Made by a program: the position numbers and the translations under genes. A stretch of DNA of 64,000 nucleotides, from NCBI GenBank assembly GCA_001898335.1, contig MKTS01000001.1, positions 310,001-374,000 on the forward strand, written 5' to 3'. Of the stretch, positions 32,301-41,216 are shown one piece after another. The stretch comes from Mucilaginibacter sp. 44-25 (GTDB taxonomy: Bacteria; Bacteroidota; Bacteroidia; Sphingobacteriales; Sphingobacteriaceae). The notes below the pieces were generated by a model. The model did no database searches. It was given only the letters and a program-made list of their open reading frames with translations, and was not told the origin of the DNA. The first letter of the stretch is position 1. The number at the start of each line of letters is the position of its first letter.

Positions 32301-32571
32301 CGCTTCAGTAACCAGCGCTTCTATCCGTTTAAGGCCAATATTAATGACAAGCCTGGCGATGATCGCCGGTATGATCCCTATGGCATCAGGCCTGGGTGAA
32401 GCGGGTGAACAATCCGCGCCTCTTGGCCGTGCGGTTATTGGCGGGCTTATAGCATCTACTATTGCCGCTTTATTTATCCTGCCACTGGTTTTCGCCTGGG
32501 TTCAGAATAAAACCACCTATCAATCACCTTCACTATTACCCGAAAATCATCTTCAAACTCAAGAATTGTAA
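29338..32571 (+). CDS. RND efflux permease
   Basis: 1077 residues with the RND duplication: spans near 12-30 and six around 335-480, then again near 560 and 895-1060. 'DIFPQLNMP' opens the first porter domain. In TM4 the usual VDDA proton-relay pair is V-D400-Q401-A, so only one of the two Asp is kept. A cytoplasmic loop near 487-505 is His-rich (HYHHDQVHAHAG) and longer than in AcrB. Substrate unknown: neither the CusA-type metal motif nor a drug-pump signature is decisive. The gene order outer channel, permease, adaptor differs from the common adaptor-first order. Confidence 0.9.
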   Translation: MSMVTSGLKRPVTTVIIVVSLLIFSVLSAIKIPIDIFPQLNMPTIYVIESYGGMSPQQMEGFFSTSMQDQFLYVNGIKSITSKNIQGLTLLKLSFYEGTDMAEASAQVALQVNRVMKAFPPGALPPQVVRFDASSLPVGQLVLASKTRSLKEIYDLASTRVRPTFSSISGLSAPPPFGANSRSVIINVDPNKLRSYSLTPDEVVEAMAKYNVMSPSGNLRMNNTMFVTTMNTLIKSVDNFGNIPVVTKGGTPVFIKDVARVSDGADVTVSYALINGKRSVYIPVVKTADASTWSVVQALKAKLPDIQSLLPNDVKISYEFDQSVFVINAVKSLMTEGGLGALLTGLMVLLFLRDWRSSLIVVITIPVSILIGLMLLGIFHQTINIMTLSGLALAIGILVDQATVTIENIHQHLEMGKSKRLAIYDACEEISFPLLLILLCILAVFAPSFMMSGVPKAMFLPLSLSIGLTMIVSYIIAQTLVPILSNWMIKAEQYQHYHHDQVHAHAGEGLDAAERNQVDAHLKEEKKHPEQNDLFERIKMRFMKIINKWMPRKKAIVPAYIGGVFLLAGICFVVIGKDMMPKLNNGQFQIRIKEPDGTRLERTEAKLKEVLKIIDSTSNHHVAITSGFVGLIPSSYGVSNLYVFNTGTHEAVLQVNLDEGYHVNMDDFKEALRKNIAYALPEMRVTFEPIDMTEKIMSQGASTPIEVTVAGRDMTQLQDYSNRLISKLQKVNYLRDVQNNQPMHFPIIAIKLDRLKIAQMGLSVSEIARSVTASTSSSRFTEKNLWLDEKSAYTYQVQVQVPEFVMNTMDELREIPLVKGQSSPVLGDVAEFTTQYVPGEYDRRGPRRYLTVSANINHKDLGTATTAVQKAIDEMGTPPKGVVVRMEGMSNLLTETMSSLQNGLLFAVLVIFLLLAANYQSLKLSLTVLSTVPAVILGSLLMLLCTGSTLNLQSYMGMIMSTGVSVANAILIVTNAEKLRLDYQDATRASVTSASIRLRPILMTSLAMIAGMIPMASGLGEAGEQSAPLGRAVIGGLIASTIAALFILPLVFAWVQNKTTYQSPSLLPENHLQTQEL

Positions 32572-32575
32572 TACC

Positions 32576-33661
32576 ATGAAATACAAAATAATAACCATAA
32601 TGGCTGTAGCAGCATTGGCGGCAGGCTGCGGTGGCGCTCAAAAGCCTGTTGATATCAGCAAAACAGAAAATAAATCTACTTTAAGCAAGTTTGAAACCGG
32701 TACTGTTGTCGAAAAAGCATTGTCAAGTTATGTGCGTTTGCCGGGGCAGTTGAAGCCTTTTAACGATGTGAATTTATTTGCCAAGATAAACAGCTTTGTA
32801 AAGCGTATCAATGTCGACCGTGGGTCTGTTGTACACAAAGGAGAGTTGCTGGCTGTTTTAGAAGCACCGGAAATGATGTCGCAGTTACAGGCAGCTAACG
32901 CACGCTACCTGCAAGCGCAGGAAACGGCCAGCGCCAGCCGCGAAAAATATCGCAGACTGAAGGAAGCTGCCAAAGAAGCAGGTGCGGTTTCACCACTCGA
33001 CCTGGACAACGCTATGGCCAAAATGAAAGCTGATGAGGCCGTAGCTTTATCTGAAAAATCAAATGTTAATTCTGTAAAAGACGTTCAAGATTATTTAAAT
33101 ATACGCGCCCCGTTTGATGGTGTTATTGTACAGCGTAATGTTTCCGCAGGTGCTTTAGTAGGGCCTGGAAAATCAACCGACCAGCCCATGCTGGTACTAC
33201 AGGATAATAAAAAACTACGTTTAGAGGTAATGATACCTGAAAACTATGTAGATAAGGTTGATCTTAAACAGAAGGTAAGCTTTGTATTTAATGCTATGCC
33301 TGGTCAAAAATACCAGGCTTATATTAGTCGCTCGGCCGATGCATTAGGTACTATGCGTTCTGAAGCGATAGAAATAGATGTACATAACGCTAAAGGAATT
33401 TTGAAGCCTGGTATGTATGGCGAGGTAAAAATACCATTGCTGTCTGGTGCCAAATCCTTATTGGTACCCAACAGTGCCATCATACAGTCTACCGAACGCC
33501 AATATGTAGTTCGTATAGTTGATGGAAAAGCTGTTTTCGCGGATATAAAAGAAGGCATTAGCACCAACGATTCAACTGAGGTTTTCGGAAATTTGAAAGC
33601 AGGGGAGAAGGTGGTATTACACGCCGGAGATGAATTAAAAGAAGGCACAAATATCAAGTAA
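32576..33661 (+). CDS. RND periplasmic adaptor (membrane fusion) lipoprotein
   Basis: The ATG at 32576 gives MKYKIITIMAVAALAAGCGG, a lipoprotein signal with Cys near residue 18; upstream in-frame codons overlap the RND gene and are unlikely. The protein (361 residues) has the biotinyl-lipoyl halves ('VKRINVDRGSVVHKGELLAVLEAPEM' and 'IRAPFDGVIVQRNVSAGALV'), a helical hairpin between them and beta-barrel domains. It links the permease and the outer channel. Confidence 0.9.
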   Translation: MKYKIITIMAVAALAAGCGGAQKPVDISKTENKSTLSKFETGTVVEKALSSYVRLPGQLKPFNDVNLFAKINSFVKRINVDRGSVVHKGELLAVLEAPEMMSQLQAANARYLQAQETASASREKYRRLKEAAKEAGAVSPLDLDNAMAKMKADEAVALSEKSNVNSVKDVQDYLNIRAPFDGVIVQRNVSAGALVGPGKSTDQPMLVLQDNKKLRLEVMIPENYVDKVDLKQKVSFVFNAMPGQKYQAYISRSADALGTMRSEAIEIDVHNAKGILKPGMYGEVKIPLLSGAKSLLVPNSAIIQSTERQYVVRIVDGKAVFADIKEGISTNDSTEVFGNLKAGEKVVLHAGDELKEGTNIK

Positions 33662-33665
33662 TCTA

Positions 33666-33700
33666 AAAAGGGATGGTAAATTACATTTGCCATCCCTTTT
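33666..33700. terminator. Bidirectional terminator
   Basis: AAAAGGGATGG and CCATCCCTTTT pair over a 13-nt loop between convergent genes. A palindrome CTAACTATAGTTAG (33702-33715) follows. Confidence 0.85.
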
Positions 33701-33753
33701 ACTAACTATAGTTAGTGTACCTCAAGAATTTTGTTTAAGTCTATTTGTAGTAA

Positions 33754-36700
33754 TTATTCTATCGTTATTTCATCAGCGAAAATATAGGATGGGCTGCCTT
33801 TGCTTTCATGCCAATCGGGTAGGGCGCCATATTGTTTCGCTACTATCTTAATATACCGTGCTGTACTATTTAACAGGCCTGTAAATTCCTGCGTTTGTGG
33901 CTGCAGGTTTGTTATATCTACTTTAGAGCTTGTTGTTGCGGCCAGTTTATAAGTTGTGCCGTCGGCAGATACCCAGTATTCAACAGTTTTAGGAAATATT
34001 ATCCAGGAACGGGTATCCTGCAGTGTACCTATACTCACCTGTTTTATGGGCTTTATTTTACCCATATCAATTATTGCTACCAAATCTTTGCCCTGGTAAC
34101 CCTGCCAATTACCTAAACGCCAGTTAGCGGTACCGTGTATGCCGTTTATTAAAGTTTCATCGCCCTGGGCAGCATAGTTTGGCAGATATTTATTTACCAA
34201 CGTCAATTTAATATCTGCGCGTATCTTGGTGAAGACGGCTTCATCAACAAAGCTGCTTTTACCCGAGTTAACAGCAATTGCTTTTACAGTTGTGGTTGTA
34301 TTAACAGATATAGGCTTGGTATACAAAGTTGATAGCGCAGTAGGTAAACTACCATCAAGCGTATAATATATTTTAGCAGCGCTATCCGCGCAACCAATGG
34401 TTACTGTAAGGTCTTGTTTAAAAGTTCGGTTCGCGGCATTTATGTATGGATTTGGCACGATGAGATGATCACTGATTTTCGAAGATGGCCGCTCCAGTTC
34501 CTGCATAAACAACTTGTTTTCCAGGCTGCCGCTAAACACCTCTAGTTCACCACCATTTGCGAGGTCGTCGTAGTTTAAATAAATTTTATTGTAAGGCTTT
34601 TTATCGAGGCTTAACCCTTGTATGTAAGTATTTGCACGACTAATAGTAGCGCCGGGATTACTGACAACGAATTGTTTGCCGTTCTCCAGGTTCAGGGTAA
34701 TATGCTCAAATTGCGGTGTGGTTAACTGATACTGGTTTTGCCCCGGCATTACATTGTAAAGTCCTAATGAACTCATCACATACCATGCAGACATCTGGCC
34801 GCAATCCTCGTTGCCGGACAAGCCATCCGGATTGGCGCTGTATTGCTCGCGTAAAAGCTTGTTTACGTAGTATTGCGTTTTATATGGAGCATTGGTGAAA
34901 TTATATAAATACGCAATATGGTGGCTGGGCTCGTTGCCATGCGCGTACTGGCCAACCAGGCCGGTAACATCATCCTGCTGCCTGCCGCTTAGTTTGGACG
35001 TGGTGGTAAAAAGCTCATCCAGTTTAACTTCCAGTTTATTGGTGCCGCCCAGGCTATTGGCCAGCTCTTCTATATCCTGCGGTACCAGGAAGCTATATTG
35101 CCAGGCATTACCTTCGGTATAATTGTTATTTATCTCGGTAGGCTCGAAAGGTGTATACCAGCCGCCATTTTCGCGGGCTTGCATAAAACCATTTTGGTTG
35201 TTATTTACGTTTTTCCAGTATTGAGCGCGCTTGATATATTCTGCATAATCCTGCGGCTTATTTAGCATTTTAGCCATTTGGGCTATGCACCAGTCGTCAA
35301 TGGCATAATCCAGCGTTTTGGCTACCGATTCGTGCTCTACATCTGCCTGCACAGCTCCGGTAGCCCTGTAATTATCTAAACCGAACTGGTTACGGTTAAC
35401 AGCCGCTTTCATGGCGGTAAAAGCTTCTTCGGCATTAAAATTACGTATACCTTTAGCATAAGCATCCACTATTACCGGTATGGAGTGGTTGCCTACCATA
35501 CAATACGTTTCTGTTGTAGCTAATGGCCATATAGGTAATAAACCGCCCTGCTCGTAGATGGCTAAAAATGTCTTAATAAAATCAAGCGTGCGCTTTTTGT
35601 CGATAATGTTGAGCAATGGGTTCTCTGCACGGTAAGTGTCCCACAGGGAGAGGGCCGTGTAATAGGTAAATCCATTAGCGGTGTGTACTTTTTGATCGAG
35701 CCCCCGGTATTGCCCATCCACATCGCTATAAATACTTGGCGCGGAGAAACAATGGTAAAGTGCTGTATAAAAAATGGTTTGTTTTACTTTTCCGTAATCG
35801 GGGTCCTCAACTTTCTTTTGTTTTGGTTGCGGCCGGTTGTACAGGTAAGGGCTATATGGTTGTGACTGGGATGATTTTGACGGGGCACCTCCTTCAACTT
35901 GTATTTTGTTTAATTCATCATTCCAGGCCTGGCGGGCAGACTTCACTATTTTCTTGAAATCAAAATCTGGCATTTCCGCTTCCAGGTTTTTTAAAGCCCC
36001 TTCTGCACTTACGGCGGAAATACCAACCCTTGCGCTGACAATTCCCGGATTATTGAACCGGATATACATTTTCACGTTTTTACCTTCAACGCGCTTTTTA
36101 CTATCCTGTACGGCATCGTTTAAAGCTATACCATAAGAAGTAAAAGGTTTTGAAAATTTAGCGTAAAAATAAACAGGCTGTTCGGTAGCCCATGACCGCG
36201 ACTTGCGATATCCTCTTATTTCATGATCGCTTACTACTTCTATCCACGAGTCAAGCACTTCATCGCGATGCAGCAGATCAATAATGATATTGCCTTCCTT
36301 AGCGTCCTTGTAGTCATACCTATGTATACCGGCACGCAGGGTAGCAGTAAGCTCCACATTAATGTTGTATTTATCCAGTAACGTGTGGTAATAGCCCGGG
36401 CTGGCATTTTCATTTTTTTTCTTAAAGCCGGACCGGTATTCGGCGTTCTTTAATTTCGGTTCGCCGGTGGTTGGCATAAACAGTACATCGCAAAGATCAG
36501 GTATACCTGTACCGCTGAGATGCGTGTGTGAAAATCCGTAAACTACGGTGTCGGTGTAATGGTAGCCGGAACAACCGTCCCAACCTTCTAAACGCGTATC
36601 GGGGCTTAGCTGTACCATACCAAACGGTAATACCGCGCCGGGGTAGGTGTGGCCGTGACCGCCGGTTCCTATAAAGGGATCTACATACTGGGCGAGATCC

Positions 36701-36780
36701 TTTTTTTTCTTTTGAGCGAAAGATATTGCTGAAGCGAAAAGAAAATATGACAATAAAGCGATGCGAAAAGCAAGTTTCAT
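33754..36780 (-). CDS. GH92 family alpha-mannosidase, exported
   Basis: 1008 residues. A signal peptide (MKLAFRIALLSYFLFASAISFA) precedes the GH92 pattern: 'YVDPFIGTGGHGHTYPGA' (near 31), 'GWDGCSGYHYTDTVVYGFSHTHLSGTG', 'TYRAENPLL' and 'GNEDCGQMSAWYVMSSLGLY' with the catalytic acid region near 660. After about residue 750 come a chitobiase C-terminal-like domain and an F5/8-like carbohydrate-binding region. GH92 enzymes are Ca2+-dependent exo-mannosidases acting on N-glycans or yeast mannan. It stands alone, with no SusC/D genes near. Confidence 0.93.
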   Translation of the reverse strand: MKLAFRIALLSYFLFASAISFAQKKKKDLAQYVDPFIGTGGHGHTYPGAVLPFGMVQLSPDTRLEGWDGCSGYHYTDTVVYGFSHTHLSGTGIPDLCDVLFMPTTGEPKLKNAEYRSGFKKKNENASPGYYHTLLDKYNINVELTATLRAGIHRYDYKDAKEGNIIIDLLHRDEVLDSWIEVVSDHEIRGYRKSRSWATEQPVYFYAKFSKPFTSYGIALNDAVQDSKKRVEGKNVKMYIRFNNPGIVSARVGISAVSAEGALKNLEAEMPDFDFKKIVKSARQAWNDELNKIQVEGGAPSKSSQSQPYSPYLYNRPQPKQKKVEDPDYGKVKQTIFYTALYHCFSAPSIYSDVDGQYRGLDQKVHTANGFTYYTALSLWDTYRAENPLLNIIDKKRTLDFIKTFLAIYEQGGLLPIWPLATTETYCMVGNHSIPVIVDAYAKGIRNFNAEEAFTAMKAAVNRNQFGLDNYRATGAVQADVEHESVAKTLDYAIDDWCIAQMAKMLNKPQDYAEYIKRAQYWKNVNNNQNGFMQARENGGWYTPFEPTEINNNYTEGNAWQYSFLVPQDIEELANSLGGTNKLEVKLDELFTTTSKLSGRQQDDVTGLVGQYAHGNEPSHHIAYLYNFTNAPYKTQYYVNKLLREQYSANPDGLSGNEDCGQMSAWYVMSSLGLYNVMPGQNQYQLTTPQFEHITLNLENGKQFVVSNPGATISRANTYIQGLSLDKKPYNKIYLNYDDLANGGELEVFSGSLENKLFMQELERPSSKISDHLIVPNPYINAANRTFKQDLTVTIGCADSAAKIYYTLDGSLPTALSTLYTKPISVNTTTTVKAIAVNSGKSSFVDEAVFTKIRADIKLTLVNKYLPNYAAQGDETLINGIHGTANWRLGNWQGYQGKDLVAIIDMGKIKPIKQVSIGTLQDTRSWIIFPKTVEYWVSADGTTYKLAATTSSKVDITNLQPQTQEFTGLLNSTARYIKIVAKQYGALPDWHESKGSPSYIFADEITIE

Positions 36781-36856
36781 TTAATGGATTTTAAATACGC
36801 AAATTACAAGTTTGGTACTCAAATTTCTCATTAAAAAAACGCACTAATAAAACCAG

Positions 36857-37636
36857 CTAACGTATATCAAAATCGTCCGCGTCTTTTAAGAAAGGTAAGG
36901 CGCGCCTGGCTTTTTTTACTTCATCGCCGATGATAGAAAAGGTGTAAACATCCTCCTCATCGCGTTTGTAATATACCACGTTACCATTAGGATCAATACA
37001 GGTAGAATCGCCGGAATGGTATATCTCATTACCATCGTGCCCAACACGGTTAACACCAATCACATAGGCCTGGTTCTCTACTGCACGTGCGGGTATAAGG
37101 GTACGCCAGTGCAGGGCTCTTTTCTCCGGCCAGTTAGCAACAATGATCAACAGGTCATATTCCTGCTCGGGTATATTCCTTAGCCATACCGGGAATCGCA
37201 GGTCATAGCATATTACAGGGCATATGCGCCAGCCGTTCAACTCAACTATTAGTTTTTTTGTACCCGCGACGTAAGTATTGTGCTCTTTGCCTAATGCAAA
37301 AAGGTGGCGCTTGTCGTAGTGCTCATAAGTGCCGTCAGGTCGCATCCATATCAGGCGGTTGTAGTATTTGCCGTCTTCGGTTATTATCAGGCTGCCTGTT
37401 ACTACAGCGTCAAACTTTTCGGCTGTTTTTTGCATCCATTGCATGGTTTTACCGTTCATTGGCTCGCCCAGTTCCGCGGCATTCATAGTAAAACCGGTAT
37501 TGAACATCTCCGGCAATATAATGAGGTTGGTTTTCTCCCGAATATTGGACAACCGCAGGGATATATTCTGCAGGTTTTTATCAGTGTTTTCCCAAAACAG
37601 GTATCCCTGATAAACGGTGATCTTTAAGTTATCCAT
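36857..37636 (-). CDS. Omega-amidase, nitrilase superfamily (YafV type)
   Basis: 259 residues with the nitrilase catalytic triad Glu43 (ILPEMF), Lys109 (YDKRHLF) and Cys143 (VICYDLRFP). Family members hydrolyse alpha-ketoglutaramate and similar amides. The neighbouring aminotransferase would produce such amides from glutamine, so the two probably act together in methionine or glutamine-transaminase salvage. The two genes lie in the same direction, 52 nt apart. Confidence 0.88.
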   Translation of the reverse strand: MDNLKITVYQGYLFWENTDKNLQNISLRLSNIREKTNLIILPEMFNTGFTMNAAELGEPMNGKTMQWMQKTAEKFDAVVTGSLIITEDGKYYNRLIWMRPDGTYEHYDKRHLFALGKEHNTYVAGTKKLIVELNGWRICPVICYDLRFPVWLRNIPEQEYDLLIIVANWPEKRALHWRTLIPARAVENQAYVIGVNRVGHDGNEIYHSGDSTCIDPNGNVVYYKRDEEDVYTFSIIGDEVKKARRALPFLKDADDFDIR

Positions 37637-37688
37637 AAGCTTTGTTCCTAAGGCGACGAATAATTTTTACGTAAATATTTCCGTAAGG

Positions 37689-38834
37689 TTAAACCCTTTG
37701 TAATCTTTCAACGGCTTTATCCAAAGTTTCTTGTTTTTTGGCAAAACAAAATCGTAAGATATGCCTGTCTGTGCCCTTGCGGTAAAAAGCCGAAACCGGT
37801 ATGGCTGCTACGCCAATTTCACTGGTAAGGCGAAGGGCAAAATCAGTGTCTTTCTCGTCTGTAATGCTTTCATAACTCACTGATTGAAAGTATGTACCAG
37901 CACAAGGTAATAATTTGAACCTGCTATGCGCTAATCCATTCCGGAAGCTATCCCGTTTTTCGCTAAAAAATTGGGGTAAGCTTTCATAATGGTTCACATT
38001 CTTTAAATATTCGGCTATGGCGTGCTGCATAGGTGTATTTACGCTGAAGACCAGGAACTGATGTATCTTCCTGAACTCCTGCATAAGATGGGCAGGAGCA
38101 ATGCAATAACCCACTTTCCAACCGGTTGCATGGAATGTTTTACCGAAGGATGCCACTATTAAACTTCGATCCCTGAGCAGCGGATAACGGGCCATGCTGC
38201 GGTGCACATCTCCGTCAAACACCAGGTGCTCGTAAACCTCATCGCTCAATATCAGTATATCCTGGTTCTTTACCAAAGCGCTTAACTGTTCTATATCGTC
38301 CTCGCTCAAAACGGTAGCAGTTGGGTTGTGCGGTGAGTTAAGGATGATCATCCTGGTTTTGTTGGTAATCAGCCGTTTTACCATCTCCCAGGGAATGCGG
38401 TAATCAGGCGGTTCCAATTCCAGCGACTTCACCACACCACCCATAAGTTTTACTGCCGGGGCGTAACAGTCATAGGCAGGTTCAAACATAATTACCTCAT
38501 CATTGGGATTTATCACCGCACTGATAGCAGTAAACACAGCTTGCGTTGCACCTGCTGTGACAGTTATCTCTGTTTCCGGGTCATATACCGCGCCGTAAAG
38601 CCGTTCTGTTTTTACGGCTATCTGCTCGCGCAGTGCGGGCAATCCGGCCATTGGCGCATACTGATTATGACCCGCATGCATGGCTTTGGTTACAAGTTCA
38701 ATTAACTCTGGTGAGCAATCATAATCAGGAAACCCCTGTGATAAATTAATAGCATTGTGCTTTGCCGCCAGGGCAGACATGGTAGTAAAGATGGTTGTAC
38801 CGGTTTGTGGTAGCTTTGAAATAACTGGTATCAT
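37689..38834 (-). CDS. PLP-dependent aminotransferase, methionine aminotransferase type (YbdL-like)
   Basis: 381 residues of fold-type I. Visible marks are 'INLSQGFPDYDC' near 29, NSPHNPT near 166, LSDEVYEHL near 197, and the PLP-binding Lys232 in SFGKTFHATGWK. It resembles YbdL/kynurenine-aminotransferase-like enzymes that use methionine, glutamine and aromatic amino acids. Pairing with the omega-amidase gene supports a glutamine-dependent transaminase that regenerates methionine from its keto acid. Confidence 0.88.
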   Translation of the reverse strand: MIPVISKLPQTGTTIFTTMSALAAKHNAINLSQGFPDYDCSPELIELVTKAMHAGHNQYAPMAGLPALREQIAVKTERLYGAVYDPETEITVTAGATQAVFTAISAVINPNDEVIMFEPAYDCYAPAVKLMGGVVKSLELEPPDYRIPWEMVKRLITNKTRMIILNSPHNPTATVLSEDDIEQLSALVKNQDILILSDEVYEHLVFDGDVHRSMARYPLLRDRSLIVASFGKTFHATGWKVGYCIAPAHLMQEFRKIHQFLVFSVNTPMQHAIAEYLKNVNHYESLPQFFSEKRDSFRNGLAHSRFKLLPCAGTYFQSVSYESITDEKDTDFALRLTSEIGVAAIPVSAFYRKGTDRHILRFCFAKKQETLDKAVERLQRV

Positions 38835-38887
38835 CGGCGGCTAAAATAACCATTACGCAATAAAAACCGCCTGATATATTAAATAAT

Positions 38888-40144
38888 TTAATGCCCCACA
38901 CTCCAAAATACACTGTCATTATTGGTTTTATAACGTACCACCATTACATTGGTAGTAGCGTTTTTATCTTCACTTTTATCCGGGCTTTGGCTGTAATAGT
39001 CAAGCGGCAAAAGACTTATATAGGTTATGGTTTTATTATTATCGCGTGTTTCATAATCGTACTCGCTACTTAAAGGACTGTACATTCTGTAAAGATTTTT
39101 TGCCATATAGCGGTCAAGATAATCTTGCTTGGTAACTTTTACTTTGTTGTTCCAGTTAGCATCGTCATTAATAAATAATGGCTTACTTTTAATAATGCGT
39201 TCCCGTACTTCTGCTATACTTAAAAGCGTATTGTTTTCATCTTTTATATAGGCGTTGTTGGTAGGATCCATCCATACCCACTTTTTTAAATCCGGCAAAA
39301 AAACAGCATTAATTACGTGTGAATCATAATCGATCTTAAGGCTATCTTTGGGTAAACAATACACTTTTCGGGATTTCCACCCCATTGCCAGATAACACTC
39401 ATTTAAGGTAGTGGCCAGTTCGCCGCAAGATACGCCAATGTGCTTTTCCGTAGCACTGCTGATGATGTTAGCGGCATTTATTTTATTGATGCCGCTCTCA
39501 TGCTGTCCGTCATGCTTAAATGTATTATGCACCCATTTCAAAATATTGATAGCTTTTGAAGCATCATCACCTGTTCCGGCAACAGAGTCAAGCTTAAAAG
39601 TTTTACGTAAAATATCCAAGTGAGCATCGTTGGTATTTTTATAGGTAAAATCGGGCAATTTGCGTTTATCGTTAGCATTATATTTTTCTGCTCTTTGCAG
39701 TATGTACTTATAATCGCCAACGGAGCGTACCTTGGTTACAAGGCGTTTGAATTCTTCATCATTCTTAAAATTTTCAAAATCACTATCGGCTTTTAAATTG
39801 TTGTAGTTAGCATACCCATATTTTATTGCGCTATCTAATGCCGCATAGCCTTCTTTTTTTCTATTAATAAGGGCATAAAGGCAGCTTAAATTATACCAGT
39901 TGTTGGTTACGTATCCTCTGAAAATACTTTTATTATCGCCATTCAGCTGATTGTATTTGTCCATCAGGAAGGTCATTAGTTTAAGACCTTCCTGCGCGTC
40001 GCGTTTATTATAAGATTCTTGTATAAGTACGCTTTGCTTTTTGGCAAACTCATTAAATGGATTTTGAGTTGGGTCTTGTGCCTGAGCAGATATATAGCTT
40101 GCAACGAAAAGCGAGATTGCAGATAGTATTAGTTTAACCTTCAT
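38888..40144 (-). CDS. Exported transglutaminase-like protein
   Basis: From the ATG at 40144 (MKVKLILSAISLFVASYISAQA) a signal peptide is evident; 17 more upstream codons would mask it. The 418-residue product has an N-terminal helical repeat-like part (about 25-150) and a transglutaminase/cysteine-protease-like domain: Cys in GVSCGEL, His in DYDSHVINAV, Asp in VWMDPTNN. The substrate is unknown. The gene is divergent from the ABC operon, with a 100-bp shared upstream region. Confidence 0.82.
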   Translation of the reverse strand: MKVKLILSAISLFVASYISAQAQDPTQNPFNEFAKKQSVLIQESYNKRDAQEGLKLMTFLMDKYNQLNGDNKSIFRGYVTNNWYNLSCLYALINRKKEGYAALDSAIKYGYANYNNLKADSDFENFKNDEEFKRLVTKVRSVGDYKYILQRAEKYNANDKRKLPDFTYKNTNDAHLDILRKTFKLDSVAGTGDDASKAINILKWVHNTFKHDGQHESGINKINAANIISSATEKHIGVSCGELATTLNECYLAMGWKSRKVYCLPKDSLKIDYDSHVINAVFLPDLKKWVWMDPTNNAYIKDENNTLLSIAEVRERIIKSKPLFINDDANWNNKVKVTKQDYLDRYMAKNLYRMYSPLSSEYDYETRDNNKTITYISLLPLDYYSQSPDKSEDKNATTNVMVVRYKTNNDSVFWSVGH

Positions 40145-40244
40145 ATATAAAAAATGACGTTTTAACGATCTAATATGCATGACGCAACAAAACAATTAAA
40201 CGTTACGTATATTTTGTATTAAGTTGAATATTTACCTTAGTAGC

Positions 40245-41216
40245 ATGAAATTAAAACGTTATTATTTCTTAGCCGCGGCTATAATTTTAACCATCTCTGC
40301 CTGCTCATCAAAAAAGAACAACATACCGGTAGTTGGCTTTGTTGACGCATTTGAAGATGCTACTATATCACAAGCCAAAAATGGTTTTATTGAGGCTTTA
40401 AAAGCCAACGGATACAGTGAAGAGAAGGGAAATATCAAAATAAAATATAACAACGCGCAGGGAAGTATTCCTACACTTTCTCAAATTATTAATCAACTGG
40501 TTGCTGAACGGGTTGACCTCTTGGCAACTTCCACTACATTGGCTACAGTGGCCGCTATACAAAAAACCAAAACTATACCTATTTTCCAAATGGTGTCGCC
40601 TACACCGGAACGCATGAAGGTAGCCGGTGCCAACGGTAAAGGACCCGCCAACCTGTTCGGTACGATGGAAGATCTGAATTATATTGATACTTCTTTCGCT
40701 ATTATTCCAAAACTGGTTAAGCCTAAGGGATCACAGTTGGTTGTAGGTATGATCTACAACCAATCTGAACCACAATCGGCCGATGCATTGCAACGCATTC
40801 AGGGGCTTGCAGCTAAGCTTGGCGTTAAGATAATAGCGCTACCGCTTAACTCATCTGCTGATGCGCAACTGGTTACACAAGGTTTGTTGGGTAAAGGTAT
40901 CGACGCTTTTTTTGCCAACCCTGATAACACTGTTTTCGCAGCATTTGAAACCATATTGAAAAATTGTAATAATAAAAATGTACCTATTTTTACCAGCGAA
41001 GCAGGCCTGGTGCAAAGGGGGGCAGTAGCCGCTTTTGGCGCCGATATTTATCAATGGGGTTATCAATCGGGTTTGCAGGCTACCCAATACCTGAAAACGC
41101 ATAAAACCGACGGGCTTAAACTGGAAATGGTAAAATTGCGTAAACGTGTTTATAATCCTGCGGTAGCTAAACACTTCAATATTCATATACCTGCCGATTT
41201 TGAAGCCGTAAAATAA
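40245..41216 (+). CDS. ABC transporter substrate-binding lipoprotein (TrpX/ABC_sub_bind type)
   Basis: From the ATG at 40245 (MKLKRYYFLAAAIILTISAC) a lipoprotein signal is clear. The 323-residue protein fits PF04392: 'VGFVDAFEDATISQAKNGF' and 'LGKGIDAFFANPDNTV'. The family includes the streptococcal tryptophan-binding TrpX, but the ligand here is not established. Its stop overlaps the permease start (TAATG). Confidence 0.88.
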   Translation: MKLKRYYFLAAAIILTISACSSKKNNIPVVGFVDAFEDATISQAKNGFIEALKANGYSEEKGNIKIKYNNAQGSIPTLSQIINQLVAERVDLLATSTTLATVAAIQKTKTIPIFQMVSPTPERMKVAGANGKGPANLFGTMEDLNYIDTSFAIIPKLVKPKGSQLVVGMIYNQSEPQSADALQRIQGLAAKLGVKIIALPLNSSADAQLVTQGLLGKGIDAFFANPDNTVFAAFETILKNCNNKNVPIFTSEAGLVQRGAVAAFGADIYQWGYQSGLQATQYLKTHKTDGLKLEMVKLRKRVYNPAVAKHFNIHIPADFEAVK

